Of a stretch of 64,000 bases of DNA, positions 36,262 through 45,109 are shown piece by piece. The position numbers were made by a program, and so were the translations under genes. The stretch's first letter is position 1; every line of letters starts with the position of its first letter. This DNA is from UMGS1279 sp045536815 (lineage in GTDB: Bacteria; Bacillota; Clostridia; Oscillospirales; Acutalibacteraceae): NCBI GenBank assembly GCA_045536815.1, contig JAZSOH010000029.1, positions 25,059-89,058 on the forward strand, read 5' to 3'. The notes beneath the pieces are model-generated. The model was not told where the DNA came from. It searched no databases and worked only from the letters and a program-made list of their open reading frames with translations.

Positions 36262-36423
36262 ACACGAATAATACGAACCTGATTTTTGGGCAGGATTTTC
36301 GCCTTTGCTCTGTTAAAATACTCGCGAATCGTTAGGATTCACTGCGTTTTGTGCCTCGCACAGTCAAAAATCCTATACCCACAAAATTCTACGACCTAAA
36401 ATGAGCAAAATTTTGTGTGATTT
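36262..36423. other. Intergenic non-coding segment with inverted repeats
   Basis: No credible reading frame is present. It holds a 9-bp inverted repeat (CACAAAATT at 36380-36388 with 36409-36417, 20-base loop) and a moderately GC-rich stretch (36295-36372) unlike the AT-rich spacers elsewhere in the window. It lies between two minus-strand genes, adjacent to a tRNA 3'-end fragment. It could be a dispersed intergenic repeat or a remnant of an integrated element. Confidence 0.45.
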
Positions 36424-36457
36424 TTGGTGCGAAGGAACAGGATTCGAACCTGTTACA
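36424..36457 (-). pseudogene. tRNA 3'-end fragment (T arm, acceptor strand and CCA)
   Basis: Read on the minus strand, starting just after the stop codon of the cation-efflux gene: a 5-bp T stem (ACAGG/CCTGT) with the canonical loop TTCGAAT, then TCCTTCGC, A and CCA. The D arm, anticodon arm and 5' acceptor strand are missing, because the bases that would carry them are protein-coding. Eight bases lie between T stem and discriminator rather than seven, so the isotype cannot be assigned. It is a fragment, not a working tRNA gene. Confidence 0.7.
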
Positions 36458-37627
36458 CTAAATAAAATTTCTATCTATAGTTATAACTGTTTCAAATCTT
36501 TCGTCAATTTTTTTACAGTTCTCTCTTATGAGATTTTTAATATCTATATCTGATAATTTTACAGTATTTGGTACTACAACATCAAAAATTAAATTTATTT
36601 GATGTTCACCATTTACCATACGAAAATCGTGAATGGCAAGTTCGCTTGAGATTCCTTTTACAATCTCAACAACTGTTTGCTTAGTGGAATTTGTAAATTC
36701 ATCGTTCATCTCAATTGGGTCCATATGAATTACCACATTCATTTTAAGCTCTTGCTCTAGCTTTTTTTCACAAGCATCTATTTTTTCATGGCACATAATT
36801 ATATCAATGTCAGAGGGAACCTCAACATGAACCGAGGCAAACGAACGGCCGGGACCGTAATTATGTATAATAAGGTCGTGTATATCTAAAAAACATTCAT
36901 CATATTCTTTGATGATTTTTTCGAGATGCTTAATTGTTTCCCTGTCGGGAGGAGTTCCTAAAAGAGGGTCGATAGTTTCTTTTATAGTTTTAAAGCCTGA
37001 ATATATAATAAAAATTGCGACTGCAATACCGACATAAGGGTCGATATTAACCTTTATAAAGTGGCAAATAATTATAGAAACTAAAACTGCAAAGGTGGAA
37101 AATGCGTCATTAACGCTATCCCTTGCAGTAGCAACAAGGGCGGTTGAATTTATTAGTTTTCCAACCTTTTTATTGAAAAGAAACATCCAAAACTTAATTA
37201 TTATAGAAATTACAAGAACAATTATTGTGACAAGGTTTATTTCAAGAGGGGTGGGGTTTAGAATTTTATCAAAAGAGCCTCTAATAAGCTCTACACCAAC
37301 CAAAATAATTAAAACTGCAACCATAAGGCCGGACATATATTCAATTCTGCCGTGGCCAAAGGGGTGCTCTTTGTCTGCCGGTTTTTCAGAAAGCTTAAAG
37401 CCTAGAGCCGTAACAACAGATGAGCCAACATCCGATAGGTTATTAAAAGCATCTGCAGTGACAGAAACACTGCCCGAAATAATACCGATAAGCAGTTTTA
37501 TTATAAATAAAACAATATTGCAAAAAATACCAACCGCACTACCTAAGGTTATATATTTACTTCTAACCTTAGGGCAGTTGAGGTTTTTGCTATCTTTAAT
37601 AAAAAGTTTAATAAGCAAATTTGTCAA
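36458..37627 (-). CDS. Cation diffusion facilitator family transporter
   Basis: A 389-residue divalent-cation/proton antiporter (Zn, Fe or Mn type). It has six membrane helices with the metal-site pattern SVTADAFNNLSDVGSS, then PADKEHPFGHGRIEY and STALVATARDSVNDA. A C-terminal cytoplasmic domain (about residues 210-389) is longer than the minimal CDF tail and contains GPGRSFASVHVEVPSD. Metal specificity cannot be read. I chose TTG 37627 with GAGGTG 6 bases upstream. The stop codon directly abuts the tRNA fragment, so the present C-terminus may have been shaped by that junction. Confidence 0.9.
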   Translation of the reverse strand: MTNLLIKLFIKDSKNLNCPKVRSKYITLGSAVGIFCNIVLFIIKLLIGIISGSVSVTADAFNNLSDVGSSVVTALGFKLSEKPADKEHPFGHGRIEYMSGLMVAVLIILVGVELIRGSFDKILNPTPLEINLVTIIVLVISIIIKFWMFLFNKKVGKLINSTALVATARDSVNDAFSTFAVLVSIIICHFIKVNIDPYVGIAVAIFIIYSGFKTIKETIDPLLGTPPDRETIKHLEKIIKEYDECFLDIHDLIIHNYGPGRSFASVHVEVPSDIDIIMCHEKIDACEKKLEQELKMNVVIHMDPIEMNDEFTNSTKQTVVEIVKGISSELAIHDFRMVNGEHQINLIFDVVVPNTVKLSDIDIKNLIRENCKKIDERFETVITIDRNFI

Positions 37628-37642
37628 AAAATTCACCTCAAT

Positions 37643-38839
37643 TTACAGTTTACCGCCTTTAGAACCCTTGGAGCCCAAAGCGCCGCACTGTGATAAAATA
37701 TTTGTTTCAATATCAAATTTAAGGTTTTGACGCGAACGATTTCTTTTGAAAGAAAGAGAGACAAGTCTATCTAAAAGCTCTGCATAGCTAACGCCACTAG
37801 CCTCCCATAAATAGAAAGAGAGGGAACCAGGAATAGTATTGATTTCGTTTACAAAAACTTCCTTGCTAACGTCGTCCATAAGAAAATCAATTCTAGCAAC
37901 GCCGTGGCCGTTAATTGCTTTAAAAGTACGACAGGCATATTCTTTTATTGTAGCTGCCATATCTTCGGGAAGGTCGGCAGGAAGCTTTCTTTTAAGAGAG
38001 GACATACCCTTAGATTTACCCGAACTCAAATATTTGTCGCTATATGAAAGAATTTCATCGGTCATAACGGGTTCTTCAAGGGCTGAGGCTTCACATTCGT
38101 TAGCATCGCCCAAAACAGAACAGTTAATTTCTCTTAAATTTTGTACCGCTCTTTCAACCAAAACATATTCAGAAAAAGAAAATGCACTATCTAAGGCGGG
38201 TTTAAGCTCGTCGGCAGAATTTACCTTGCTAATACCCACACTAGAGCCGAGGTTAACAGGCTTTACAATAAGGGGGAACCCGATATTAGCAGTTATTTTG
38301 TTCATTATGTTTTCTTCATACTCTAAAAACTCTCTAGAGCAAAAACGAAGCCCCTCTAATACGGGAACACCTGCGTTTTTAAGTATACATTTAAAAACAA
38401 ATTTATCCATACCAACGGCTGAGGCTAAAACATCACAACCAGAATATGGAACCTTAATTAGCTCTAAATAACCTTGAAGAGTTCCGTCTTCACAGTTTGT
38501 TCCGTGAACAACGGGCAAAACTGTATCAATTTTAAGAGGCTTTTTACCACTAAAATCATTTTTCTTTATGGATTTTAGATAAACATTGCCATTTTCATTA
38601 TAAAGGCTAACTGCTTTTGATTTTTTTAGTAGGGCAGGTATGTCTTTAAAAGAGTTAATCTCAAACATATCCTTAGAGGTATAAAATACATTATCCTTTG
38701 CAATGTAAACGGGAATGATGTTGTATTTTTCGGTATTAAAATGCTTCATCGCTTGTACTGCCGAGATAATTGATACCTCATGCTCAACCGAATCTCCGCC
38801 AAAAAGTACGCCTACGTTAATAAGTCCTTCTTTAATCAT
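37643..38839 (-). CDS. ddl: D-alanine-D-alanine ligase
   Basis: A 398-residue ATP-grasp enzyme joining two D-alanines for peptidoglycan. VLFGGDSVEHEVSIISA, the VHGTNCEDGTLQGYLE lid, KPVNLGSSVGISKV and the metal-site NEINTIPGS are visible. A 22-residue tail with GSKGSKGG extends the usual C-terminus. The D-Ala specificity motifs look ordinary, and I see no VanA/VanG context. AAGGAG precedes the ATG. It follows the MurF-like ligase in the same operon, which would use its product. Confidence 0.92.
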   Translation of the reverse strand: MIKEGLINVGVLFGGDSVEHEVSIISAVQAMKHFNTEKYNIIPVYIAKDNVFYTSKDMFEINSFKDIPALLKKSKAVSLYNENGNVYLKSIKKNDFSGKKPLKIDTVLPVVHGTNCEDGTLQGYLELIKVPYSGCDVLASAVGMDKFVFKCILKNAGVPVLEGLRFCSREFLEYEENIMNKITANIGFPLIVKPVNLGSSVGISKVNSADELKPALDSAFSFSEYVLVERAVQNLREINCSVLGDANECEASALEEPVMTDEILSYSDKYLSSGKSKGMSSLKRKLPADLPEDMAATIKEYACRTFKAINGHGVARIDFLMDDVSKEVFVNEINTIPGSLSFYLWEASGVSYAELLDRLVSLSFKRNRSRQNLKFDIETNILSQCGALGSKGSKGGKL

Positions 38840-38860
38840 AAAACAATCTCCTTAAAATTT

Positions 38861-40444
38861 TCAGCCCGCATAGTTGTCGGGCAGGTCGTTTTCAAATAAA
38901 ACAATAGTGTTCTTATCGGTAATATTTTGCAAAATTTTCATTGCGTCTTTAAAGCTTTCCGCAACAAAAAGATTTTCTTTATCAAAGCCTTTTTTTGTTA
39001 TGCCGTCGCTAATTGGAACAGAACGATTTTTGCCTACCAAAATTATAATATCACAGTTTTCGGCGGCAACCTCGCCTAAAGCAAAGTTATAATCATATTC
39101 CTTATCTCCAAGCTCAATAAGGCCGGGGGTTACAAGTATACGCTTTTTATCGGCAAATGAACCAAGAACCTTTACAGCTTCCGTAGAGCCTACAGGGTTA
39201 GAGTTATAAGCGTCATCTATTAGTGTAGAGCCGAAAATAAACGGCTTAATTTCCAATCTATGCGGTGGAGCCTTAATGCTTGAAACTGCAAATTTAATTT
39301 GGCTTTCGCTAACGCCCAAATCAAGTGCTATGGCTATGGCACCTAAAAGATTAATTACATTGTGTATGCCAAGTAATTTTGAAACTATTTTAAATGAATG
39401 GTCTTTATAATTAACCGTAAATTCTGTGCCGTTTTTTGTAACCGAAATATCATTTGCAGTGGCTAAAGAGCCGTCATTTCCGTATGAAATGATATTTTCA
39501 TTTTTGTAAGTCAAAGCCTTTTCTTTAGCATTTTCGCTACTAAAATTCACATAAACCTTGCCACTGTTTTTGCTTAGACACCAATCGGCAAGTTCAAATT
39601 TAGTGTCGGCAACATTTTCGACAGTTTTAAAGGTTTCAAGGTGTTGAGGACCGACTGCAGAAATTATTCCAAGAGTAGGATTTGCAAGTTCGCAAAGCTC
39701 TTTAATGTCACCAATATTTTTAGCGCCCATTTCGGCAATAAAAATTTCGGTTGAAGGGTTAACCTTTTCTCTTACTGTACGAACAACACCCATTGGTGTA
39801 TTAAAGCTTTCAGGTGTGGCAACTGTATTGTACTTTTCACTTAAAATTCTATTTAGCATAAATTTTACGCTGGTTTTACCAAAACTACCCGTAACACCTA
39901 TTACTAAAAGATTTTTGTTTTGATTTAAAATCTTTTTAGCTTCTTTTATAAAACCGTTAGAAATAGCCTTTTCAAAGGGTGAGTTAATAAAATATGAAAC
40001 AAATATTGGGATTTGCGGAAAATGAGAAAAAACAATAGTAACTGCAGCAAACAAATAACGAATAATACTGGGTACTAGTGGAAAAACGCTTAAAAACAGT
40101 AATAAAATATACAAAAGGCTAAGCGTTACAATAAGCCTTTTAACACGTGCAGTATAAACAAGTTTTTTAATTGAGTGTTTATGGTTTTTTTGTTGTTTTA
40201 TGATTCTTACAATAAGTTCTGAAACCGCAAGTATTACAAAAACAAATGACACCGAATTAATACATAGTGCCGCAACCATAAACAAAATTGATACATAAGT
40301 GGAAGAAGATTTAGATGATTTAAGCCACTTAAAATACCTAGAAGGAAAATAAGAATTTTGCTGGAACATTTGAATTTGTCTTTGGGCAGAAAAAACGCCG
40401 CCAAGGGCAAATAGCAAAAGACCAATACTTAAATAGTAATTCAA
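38861..40444 (-). CDS. MurF-like Mur ligase with N-terminal membrane domain
   Basis: A 527-residue protein. The first 155 residues form about four membrane helices (near 2-20, 51-79, 103-121, 126-152). The Mur ligase core follows: P-loop GVTGSFGKT (183-191), PESFNTPMGV, EMGAKNIGDI, GIHNVIN (359-365), APPHRLE and DDAYNSNP (410-417). These are MurF-type motifs, and the gene sits with ddl, so the product probably adds D-Ala-D-Ala. The usual soluble N-terminal UDP-MurNAc-peptide-binding domain is absent. It may act at the membrane or on a lipid-linked substrate. TTG 40444 follows GAGGTG. Confidence 0.8.
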   Translation of the reverse strand: MNYYLSIGLLLFALGGVFSAQRQIQMFQQNSYFPSRYFKWLKSSKSSSTYVSILFMVAALCINSVSFVFVILAVSELIVRIIKQQKNHKHSIKKLVYTARVKRLIVTLSLLYILLLFLSVFPLVPSIIRYLFAAVTIVFSHFPQIPIFVSYFINSPFEKAISNGFIKEAKKILNQNKNLLVIGVTGSFGKTSVKFMLNRILSEKYNTVATPESFNTPMGVVRTVREKVNPSTEIFIAEMGAKNIGDIKELCELANPTLGIISAVGPQHLETFKTVENVADTKFELADWCLSKNSGKVYVNFSSENAKEKALTYKNENIISYGNDGSLATANDISVTKNGTEFTVNYKDHSFKIVSKLLGIHNVINLLGAIAIALDLGVSESQIKFAVSSIKAPPHRLEIKPFIFGSTLIDDAYNSNPVGSTEAVKVLGSFADKKRILVTPGLIELGDKEYDYNFALGEVAAENCDIIILVGKNRSVPISDGITKKGFDKENLFVAESFKDAMKILQNITDKNTIVLFENDLPDNYAG

Positions 40445-40457
40445 AAAATCACCTCAA

Positions 40458-41219
40458 TTAAAGGAAACTGTTTAAAATAAGATTTGTATCAATGGGTTTT
40501 TCTAAAAATGCATAGTGACCGCAGCCCTCAAAAACACAAAGACCTGCGTCGGGAATTAGTTTTTCCATTTTCTTAGCAAGATAAAGAGGAACTGCCGTAT
40601 CATTACTGCCCCAAATAAGAAGCGTAGGGCAATTTATCTTTGGAAGTAGGTAAGTAAGGTCGGTGTTAATTAGCGAAACCATAGTTTGCCTCATAACTAA
40701 AGGAGCGCTATTATAATCTGCCGAGCCAAAATGCGCCCTTGCTTTTTTTAGCGTTTCTTCGGTATAATTTTTTATAATTGGAAGTGTAAGCAAAAACTTA
40801 ACCGTCTTAAAAGAGTAAATTTTAACGCTTTTTTTAATGCTTGGTTTTAGCTTCAAACCTGCGCCACCAAAAATAACAGCTTTTTTAACCTTTAAAATTC
40901 CATTACCAATAAGTGAAAGCAAAACCCTACCACCGTTGGAATGGCCAAAAACAATAGGTTCTATTATATTAAGCTCATCGCAAAACTTTTTAACTAAATC
41001 GGTGTAATCGTCAAGAGATAGGGGGGCGCTTGGAAGCGAAGAACCACCGCAACCCGGAAAGTCCAGAGCAATCACCCTAAAAATTCCACGCTCGATAAGG
41101 GCTTTTTTAATATGCACCCACACATCAATAGAAGAGCCCCAACCATGCAAAAGTAAAACAGGTTGGCCGACCCCTTCATCAGTATAATTTATTTTCAAAT
41201 TATTAATGGTAATTTCCAT
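40458..41219 (-). CDS. Alpha/beta-hydrolase fold protein
   Basis: A 253-residue hydrolase with the oxyanion region LLLHGWGSS, nucleophile elbow GHSNGG (Ser), acid in WGSNDTAVP (Asp) and base in GCGHYAFLE (His). It has no signal peptide, so it is cytoplasmic. The substrate is unknown. I chose ATG 41219, preceded by GGCGGTG, over a start at 41237. It is first in the minus-strand operon with the MurF-like ligase, ddl and the cation transporter, so a link to wall precursor metabolism is possible but unproven. Confidence 0.85.
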   Translation of the reverse strand: MEITINNLKINYTDEGVGQPVLLLHGWGSSIDVWVHIKKALIERGIFRVIALDFPGCGGSSLPSAPLSLDDYTDLVKKFCDELNIIEPIVFGHSNGGRVLLSLIGNGILKVKKAVIFGGAGLKLKPSIKKSVKIYSFKTVKFLLTLPIIKNYTEETLKKARAHFGSADYNSAPLVMRQTMVSLINTDLTYLLPKINCPTLLIWGSNDTAVPLYLAKKMEKLIPDAGLCVFEGCGHYAFLEKPIDTNLILNSFL

Positions 41220-41248
41220 AAAAAATTTCACCGCCAATTCATCATATT

Positions 41249-41257
41249 ATTATACCA
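41249..41257 (-). promoter_or_regulatory. Extended -10 promoter of the hydrolase-MurF-ddl operon
   Basis: On the minus strand TGG is followed by TATAAT (41254-41249), the TGnTATAAT form, about 30 bases before the hydrolase ATG. No convincing -35 is present. Confidence 0.5.
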
Positions 41258-41391
41258 AATCTTTACCAAAAAGAGAAGAGTTATTTTTAACTTTTTCAAA
41301 ATTTCTTTTTTTGACTTTATTTTTAATAAAAAGTATGCTAAAATTATAAAAAAATTTATTATTATAAATTATTTACAAATGTGTAATAAAA

Positions 41392-41399
41392 TTGTCGAA
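41392..41399 (+). promoter_or_regulatory. Possible Spo0A box upstream of the response regulator
   Basis: TTGTCGAA matches the 0A-box core (TGTCGAA) and lies in the 230-bp divergent spacer, about 70 bases before the response-regulator ATG. A single 7 to 8-base match in AT-rich DNA is weak evidence. The window does encode Spo0A. Confidence 0.3.
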
Positions 41400-41467
41400 A
41401 AATTATGTTAAATTAAACTATAGTGGTTTTTGTTATATTTTATATGTAATTTATGGGGGTTTTGTTA

Positions 41468-42151
41468 ATGGAAAAAGTCAAAATTCTTATTGTCGATGAT
41501 GACCAAAATATTTGTGAACTTTTAAGGCTTTATGTAGAAAAAGAGGGGTATGAGGCATTAGTTGTAACCGATGGTGAAGCGGCAGTTAAATCGGCTTTTG
41601 AATATGAGCCTGATTTAATTCTTTTAGATATTATGCTTCCAAAGCTTGATGGCTGGCAGGTTTGCAGAGAAATTAGAAAGTCTTCAAATGTTCCTATAAT
41701 TATGTTAACCGCTAAGGGTGAAACGTTTGATAAGATTTTAGGCCTTGAGCTTGGTGCAGACGATTACATAGCTAAACCATTTGACACTAAAGAGGTTATG
41801 GCTAGGGTTAAGGCAGTGCTTAGAAGAACCTATGCCAATGAAGAGGCGGAAAAAATTGTTTCCTTTGACAAGCTTGAAATTAACCTAACAAACTATGAAC
41901 TAATTGTTGACGGAAAGCAAATTGATACTCCTCCAAAAGAGTTAGAACTTATTTACCATTTAGCTAAAAATCCTAATAGAGTCTACACAAGAAACCAACT
42001 CTTAGACGAAGTATGGGGTTTTGATTATTATGGCGACTCCAGAACGGTCGACGTTCACGTTAAACGTCTCCGCGAAAAACTTGAAAACGTTTCTGACGAA
42101 TGGTCTTTAAAGACTGTTTGGGGCGTTGGCTATAAGTTTGAAGTGAAATAA
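41468..42151 (+). CDS. OmpR/PhoB-family response regulator
   Basis: A 227-residue transcription regulator. The receiver domain has the acidic pair in IVDDDQ, phosphoacceptor Asp54 in LILLDIMLP and Lys103 in AKPFD. The C-terminal winged helix shows LELIYHLAKNPNRVYTR and the recognition region DSRTVDVHVKRLREKL. I chose ATG 41468 with GGGGG upstream over ATG 41453. It is followed by its likely partner kinase 3 bases later and then an HtrA protease. The arrangement recalls CssRS-HtrA and the WalRK/YycFG operon with its HtrA-like member. Confidence 0.93.
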   Translation: MEKVKILIVDDDQNICELLRLYVEKEGYEALVVTDGEAAVKSAFEYEPDLILLDIMLPKLDGWQVCREIRKSSNVPIIMLTAKGETFDKILGLELGADDYIAKPFDTKEVMARVKAVLRRTYANEEAEKIVSFDKLEINLTNYELIVDGKQIDTPPKELELIYHLAKNPNRVYTRNQLLDEVWGFDYYGDSRTVDVHVKRLREKLENVSDEWSLKTVWGVGYKFEVK

Positions 42152-42154
42152 GTT

Positions 42155-43579
42155 ATGAAACATAGTTTTTTTAAAAAGTTCTTTGTAACAACTACAGCCA
42201 TAATACTTATTAGTTTAACTGCTATAACTATTATTTTATCATTTTTTGTTAGCTCCTTTCTTACAAGTGATAGGTTAAGGATACTTAAAAAAACCTGTGA
42301 AACAGTTGCTGAGGTTACTGAAGTATTTGATGTTAATGATATAAATAATATTAAAAACCCATATATTTTCGACGCTTTAACCGATATAACAGATGTACAA
42401 ATTTTTATTTCCAACCTACATGGTGAGGTTTATTATTGCGGTTGTGAAGAATGGGACGTTTATGGTATTTGCAATCATACAACAAGCCTTGTTCCTGAAA
42501 GGGTGCTCAAAAAGCTAGAAAAAGGGGAATATAGCGAAAACGGCAATCTTTACGGTTTTTTTGAAACGACTTATTTCATTCAGGGCATGACACTTACTAA
42601 TATTTTTAATGAAGATATTGGATATGTTTTTGCATTTTTATCTCCCACAACAATTAAAAGTTTTTATGACAAAATTCTATGGATGTTTTTTGTTTCAGCC
42701 ATTATTCCTTTAGCGGTTATGTTTGTTGCGGAATATATATTCTCATATCGTTTTACAAAGCCTCTTACACTTATGGCTGAGGCTTCAAGAAATATGGCTA
42801 AGGGCGATTTTTCAAAACGAATTCCTGTTAGGGGTAACGATGACATTAGCGAACTTGCGATTGCCTTTAACCAAATGACAAATTCTTTAGTTCAAACCGA
42901 AAGTACACGAAGAAGCTTCGTTGCTAACGTATCACACGAGCTAAAAACACCTATGACTACAATTGGCGGTTTTATTGACGGTATAGTTGATGGAACAATT
43001 CCAAAAGAAAAGCATAATTATTATTTAGGAATTATTTCCAGCGAAGTTAAAAGACTTTCAAGGCTTGTTTCTTCTATGCTTAGCCTTTCTAAGCTTGAAT
43101 CGGGCGAATTGGAGGTTAATAAGTCAACCATTTCTTTAACCGATATTTTGTTTGAAGTAGTTGTTTCTTTTGAAAAGAGTATAAGCGAAAAAAATATTAG
43201 TATCATCGGCTTGGAAGATGCGGGCCAAATTAGTATAAATGCAGATAAAGATTTAATTTTTCAGGTAATATATAATTTGGTAGATAACGCGGTTAAATTT
43301 ACTAATAATGGCGGCGCAATTTCTTTTGAACTTGGCAGTCAAAACGGTTTTGCAAATTTTAAAATTAAAAATACCGGCGAGGGTATAGAAGAAAGTGAAC
43401 TCCCCTTTGTTTTTGACCGCTTTTATAAAGCCGATAGGTCTAGGTCGAAGATTAAAGACAGTACCGGTCTGGGACTTTATATAGTAAGCACCATCATTAA
43501 AATACATGAAGGTAAAATTTCAGTAAAAAGTGTCAAGAATAAATTTACTGAATTTAGCATTTTATTGCCAACAAAATAA
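42155..43579 (+). CDS. Sensor histidine kinase (HAMP, HisKA, HATPase)
   Basis: A 474-residue membrane kinase. Helices lie near residues 12-35 and 172-193, framing an extracytoplasmic domain of about 135 residues that contains Cys95, Cys97, Cys106 and His108 in a CGC...C-x-H cluster. A HAMP domain follows, then the phosphoacceptor His261 in NVSHELKTP, the N box NLVDNAVKF, G1 NTGEGI and G2 STGLGLYI. The signal is unknown; the cysteine cluster suggests metal or redox sensing. It is the cognate kinase of the preceding regulator by position. Confidence 0.93.
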   Translation: MKHSFFKKFFVTTTAIILISLTAITIILSFFVSSFLTSDRLRILKKTCETVAEVTEVFDVNDINNIKNPYIFDALTDITDVQIFISNLHGEVYYCGCEEWDVYGICNHTTSLVPERVLKKLEKGEYSENGNLYGFFETTYFIQGMTLTNIFNEDIGYVFAFLSPTTIKSFYDKILWMFFVSAIIPLAVMFVAEYIFSYRFTKPLTLMAEASRNMAKGDFSKRIPVRGNDDISELAIAFNQMTNSLVQTESTRRSFVANVSHELKTPMTTIGGFIDGIVDGTIPKEKHNYYLGIISSEVKRLSRLVSSMLSLSKLESGELEVNKSTISLTDILFEVVVSFEKSISEKNISIIGLEDAGQISINADKDLIFQVIYNLVDNAVKFTNNGGAISFELGSQNGFANFKIKNTGEGIEESELPFVFDRFYKADRSRSKIKDSTGLGLYIVSTIIKIHEGKISVKSVKNKFTEFSILLPTK

Positions 43580-43593
43580 TATAGGAGGTAAAT

Positions 43594-45057
43594 ATGAGCG
43601 ATAATAATTTTAACGAAAATGAAAAGATGGAAGATTTTGAGGCACCCGATATTATTATTGAACCATCTAATCCAATAATTGAAGATACTGAAACTGTTAC
43701 TGAACAAAGTGGAGACACACAACCCGAGCTTGAGCTTGACCCTTTAGTTACAGAAACAGTTTTCGATGAAAATGTCGACAATGCAGATAATTATAAAGAA
43801 AACAATCCACTTTTTGATGAGCAACCGCTTCCAATTATGCCGAAGGTTGAAATTAACGAATATAAACCTTGGAAAAAGGAAAAGGGAAGTAAAGGTGTTA
43901 AAATTTTTGCTTTAATTCTTTCTTTTTTAATTGTTGCAAGCGCTTTTATGACTGCGGGGTATTTTTTGGGAAATAAATCGCAAAACGATCCCAAAGCACC
44001 AAATGTTAATTTAGCTTCAAAACCTTTAAAAGATGGTGAGCTTAGCGTTTCTCAGGTTTTTGAAATAGCTAACAAAAGTGTTGTTGGTATTTATGTATAT
44101 AATACCGAAGGAGTTTTATCAACCGCTTCGGGTGTAATTTATTCTAAAGACGGCTACGTAGTTACAAACGACCATATTTATTCCGGTGCTGCTAATCCTA
44201 AATTTAAGGTTTATACAAGCGACGGCAAGATGTACTCCGCCAATTTTGTGGCAGGTGATACTAGAAGCGACTTGGCCGTTTTGAAAATTAACGAGCCCCA
44301 AAATTTAACACCTGCAGTTTTTGGTGATTCGGATGAGCTTATTGTTGGAGAAACCGTTGTTGCAGTTGGCAGACCTAATGGTGCTACTGAAGATTCCATA
44401 GCAACCGAGGGCGTTGTAGCGGATAAAAGCCGTAGGGTCGCAATAACAACCTCTTATACAGGTAATTATATTCAAACAAATACAGCAATTAACCCAGGTA
44501 GCTCTGGCGGTGCGCTTTACAACGCTTATGGTCAGGTAGTTGGCATTACATCAGCCAAGCTTGTTGGCGACGTTTATGAGGGCATTGGCTTTGCCATTCC
44601 TACAACTGTGGTTAAGAAAAACGTGGAACTACTTATTGAGCATAAGTATATTAAGGGCCGCGCAAAATTAGGTATTTCATACACCGAACTTGATGCGCTT
44701 TCTGCAGAAATGAGCAAGCTTCCCGCAGGGCTTAAAATTGCAACTATCGATAGCTCTAGCCCTCTTGCTAACAAAAACGTAGAAGTTGGAGATATTATTA
44801 CTAAGGTAGGGGCTCTTGATATTACTTCGTCGTCCGTTATTTTAGATATCATTGATTCAAAAAGCGCAGGGGAGACTCTCGAACTAACTATTTATTCTAC
44901 TAAAAAGAAGAAAACCTTAGAGATTTCAATTATTCTTTTAGAAGATAAGGGTGGCTCTAGCTATAACAAAGCAACCACATCACAAAATTCCAATAGCAGT
45001 TCAGACGATTCTGACAATTATAATACCGATATTTTCCCATTCCCGAATGGTGATTGA
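43594..45057 (+). CDS. HtrA/DegP-type membrane-anchored serine protease with PDZ domain
   Basis: A 487-residue envelope quality-control protease. A long acidic cytoplasmic N-terminus (about 1-95) precedes one membrane helix (103-126). The trypsin-like domain has His194 in VVTNDHI, Asp226 in SDLAVLKI and Ser304 in INPGSSGGALYN. One PDZ domain follows (about 350-440) and a low-complexity Ser/Asn/Asp tail. AGGAGG precedes the ATG. Position after a two-component pair suggests control by it, as for Bacillus CssRS and HtrA. Confidence 0.93.
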   Translation: MSDNNFNENEKMEDFEAPDIIIEPSNPIIEDTETVTEQSGDTQPELELDPLVTETVFDENVDNADNYKENNPLFDEQPLPIMPKVEINEYKPWKKEKGSKGVKIFALILSFLIVASAFMTAGYFLGNKSQNDPKAPNVNLASKPLKDGELSVSQVFEIANKSVVGIYVYNTEGVLSTASGVIYSKDGYVVTNDHIYSGAANPKFKVYTSDGKMYSANFVAGDTRSDLAVLKINEPQNLTPAVFGDSDELIVGETVVAVGRPNGATEDSIATEGVVADKSRRVAITTSYTGNYIQTNTAINPGSSGGALYNAYGQVVGITSAKLVGDVYEGIGFAIPTTVVKKNVELLIEHKYIKGRAKLGISYTELDALSAEMSKLPAGLKIATIDSSSPLANKNVEVGDIITKVGALDITSSSVILDIIDSKSAGETLELTIYSTKKKKTLEISIILLEDKGGSSYNKATTSQNSNSSSDDSDNYNTDIFPFPNGD

Positions 45058-45070
45058 TTTATAATTTTTT

Positions 45071-45101
45071 AACAGCCGCCTTGAGGGCGGCTGTTTTTTT
45101 G
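45071..45101 (+). terminator. Intrinsic terminator after the HtrA gene
   Basis: The stem ACAGCCGCC (45072-45080) pairs with GGCGGCTGT (45086-45094) and is followed by seven T. Confidence 0.93.
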
Positions 45102-45109
45102 GACTTTTT

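Noticed and set aside
36424..36457. Functional tRNA gene on the minus strand
   Set aside because: Only the T arm and 3' acceptor strand exist; the 5' two thirds would fall in coding sequence with no D or anticodon arm.
37839..38471. 210-codon plus-strand frame opposite ddl
   Set aside because: It lies wholly within ddl, whose motifs are clear; no ribosome site or domain is visible.
37643..38839. Vancomycin-resistance type D-Ala-D-Lac or D-Ala-D-Ser ligase
   Set aside because: No vanH, vanX, vanT or vanRS neighbours, and the active-site motifs look like ordinary Ddl.
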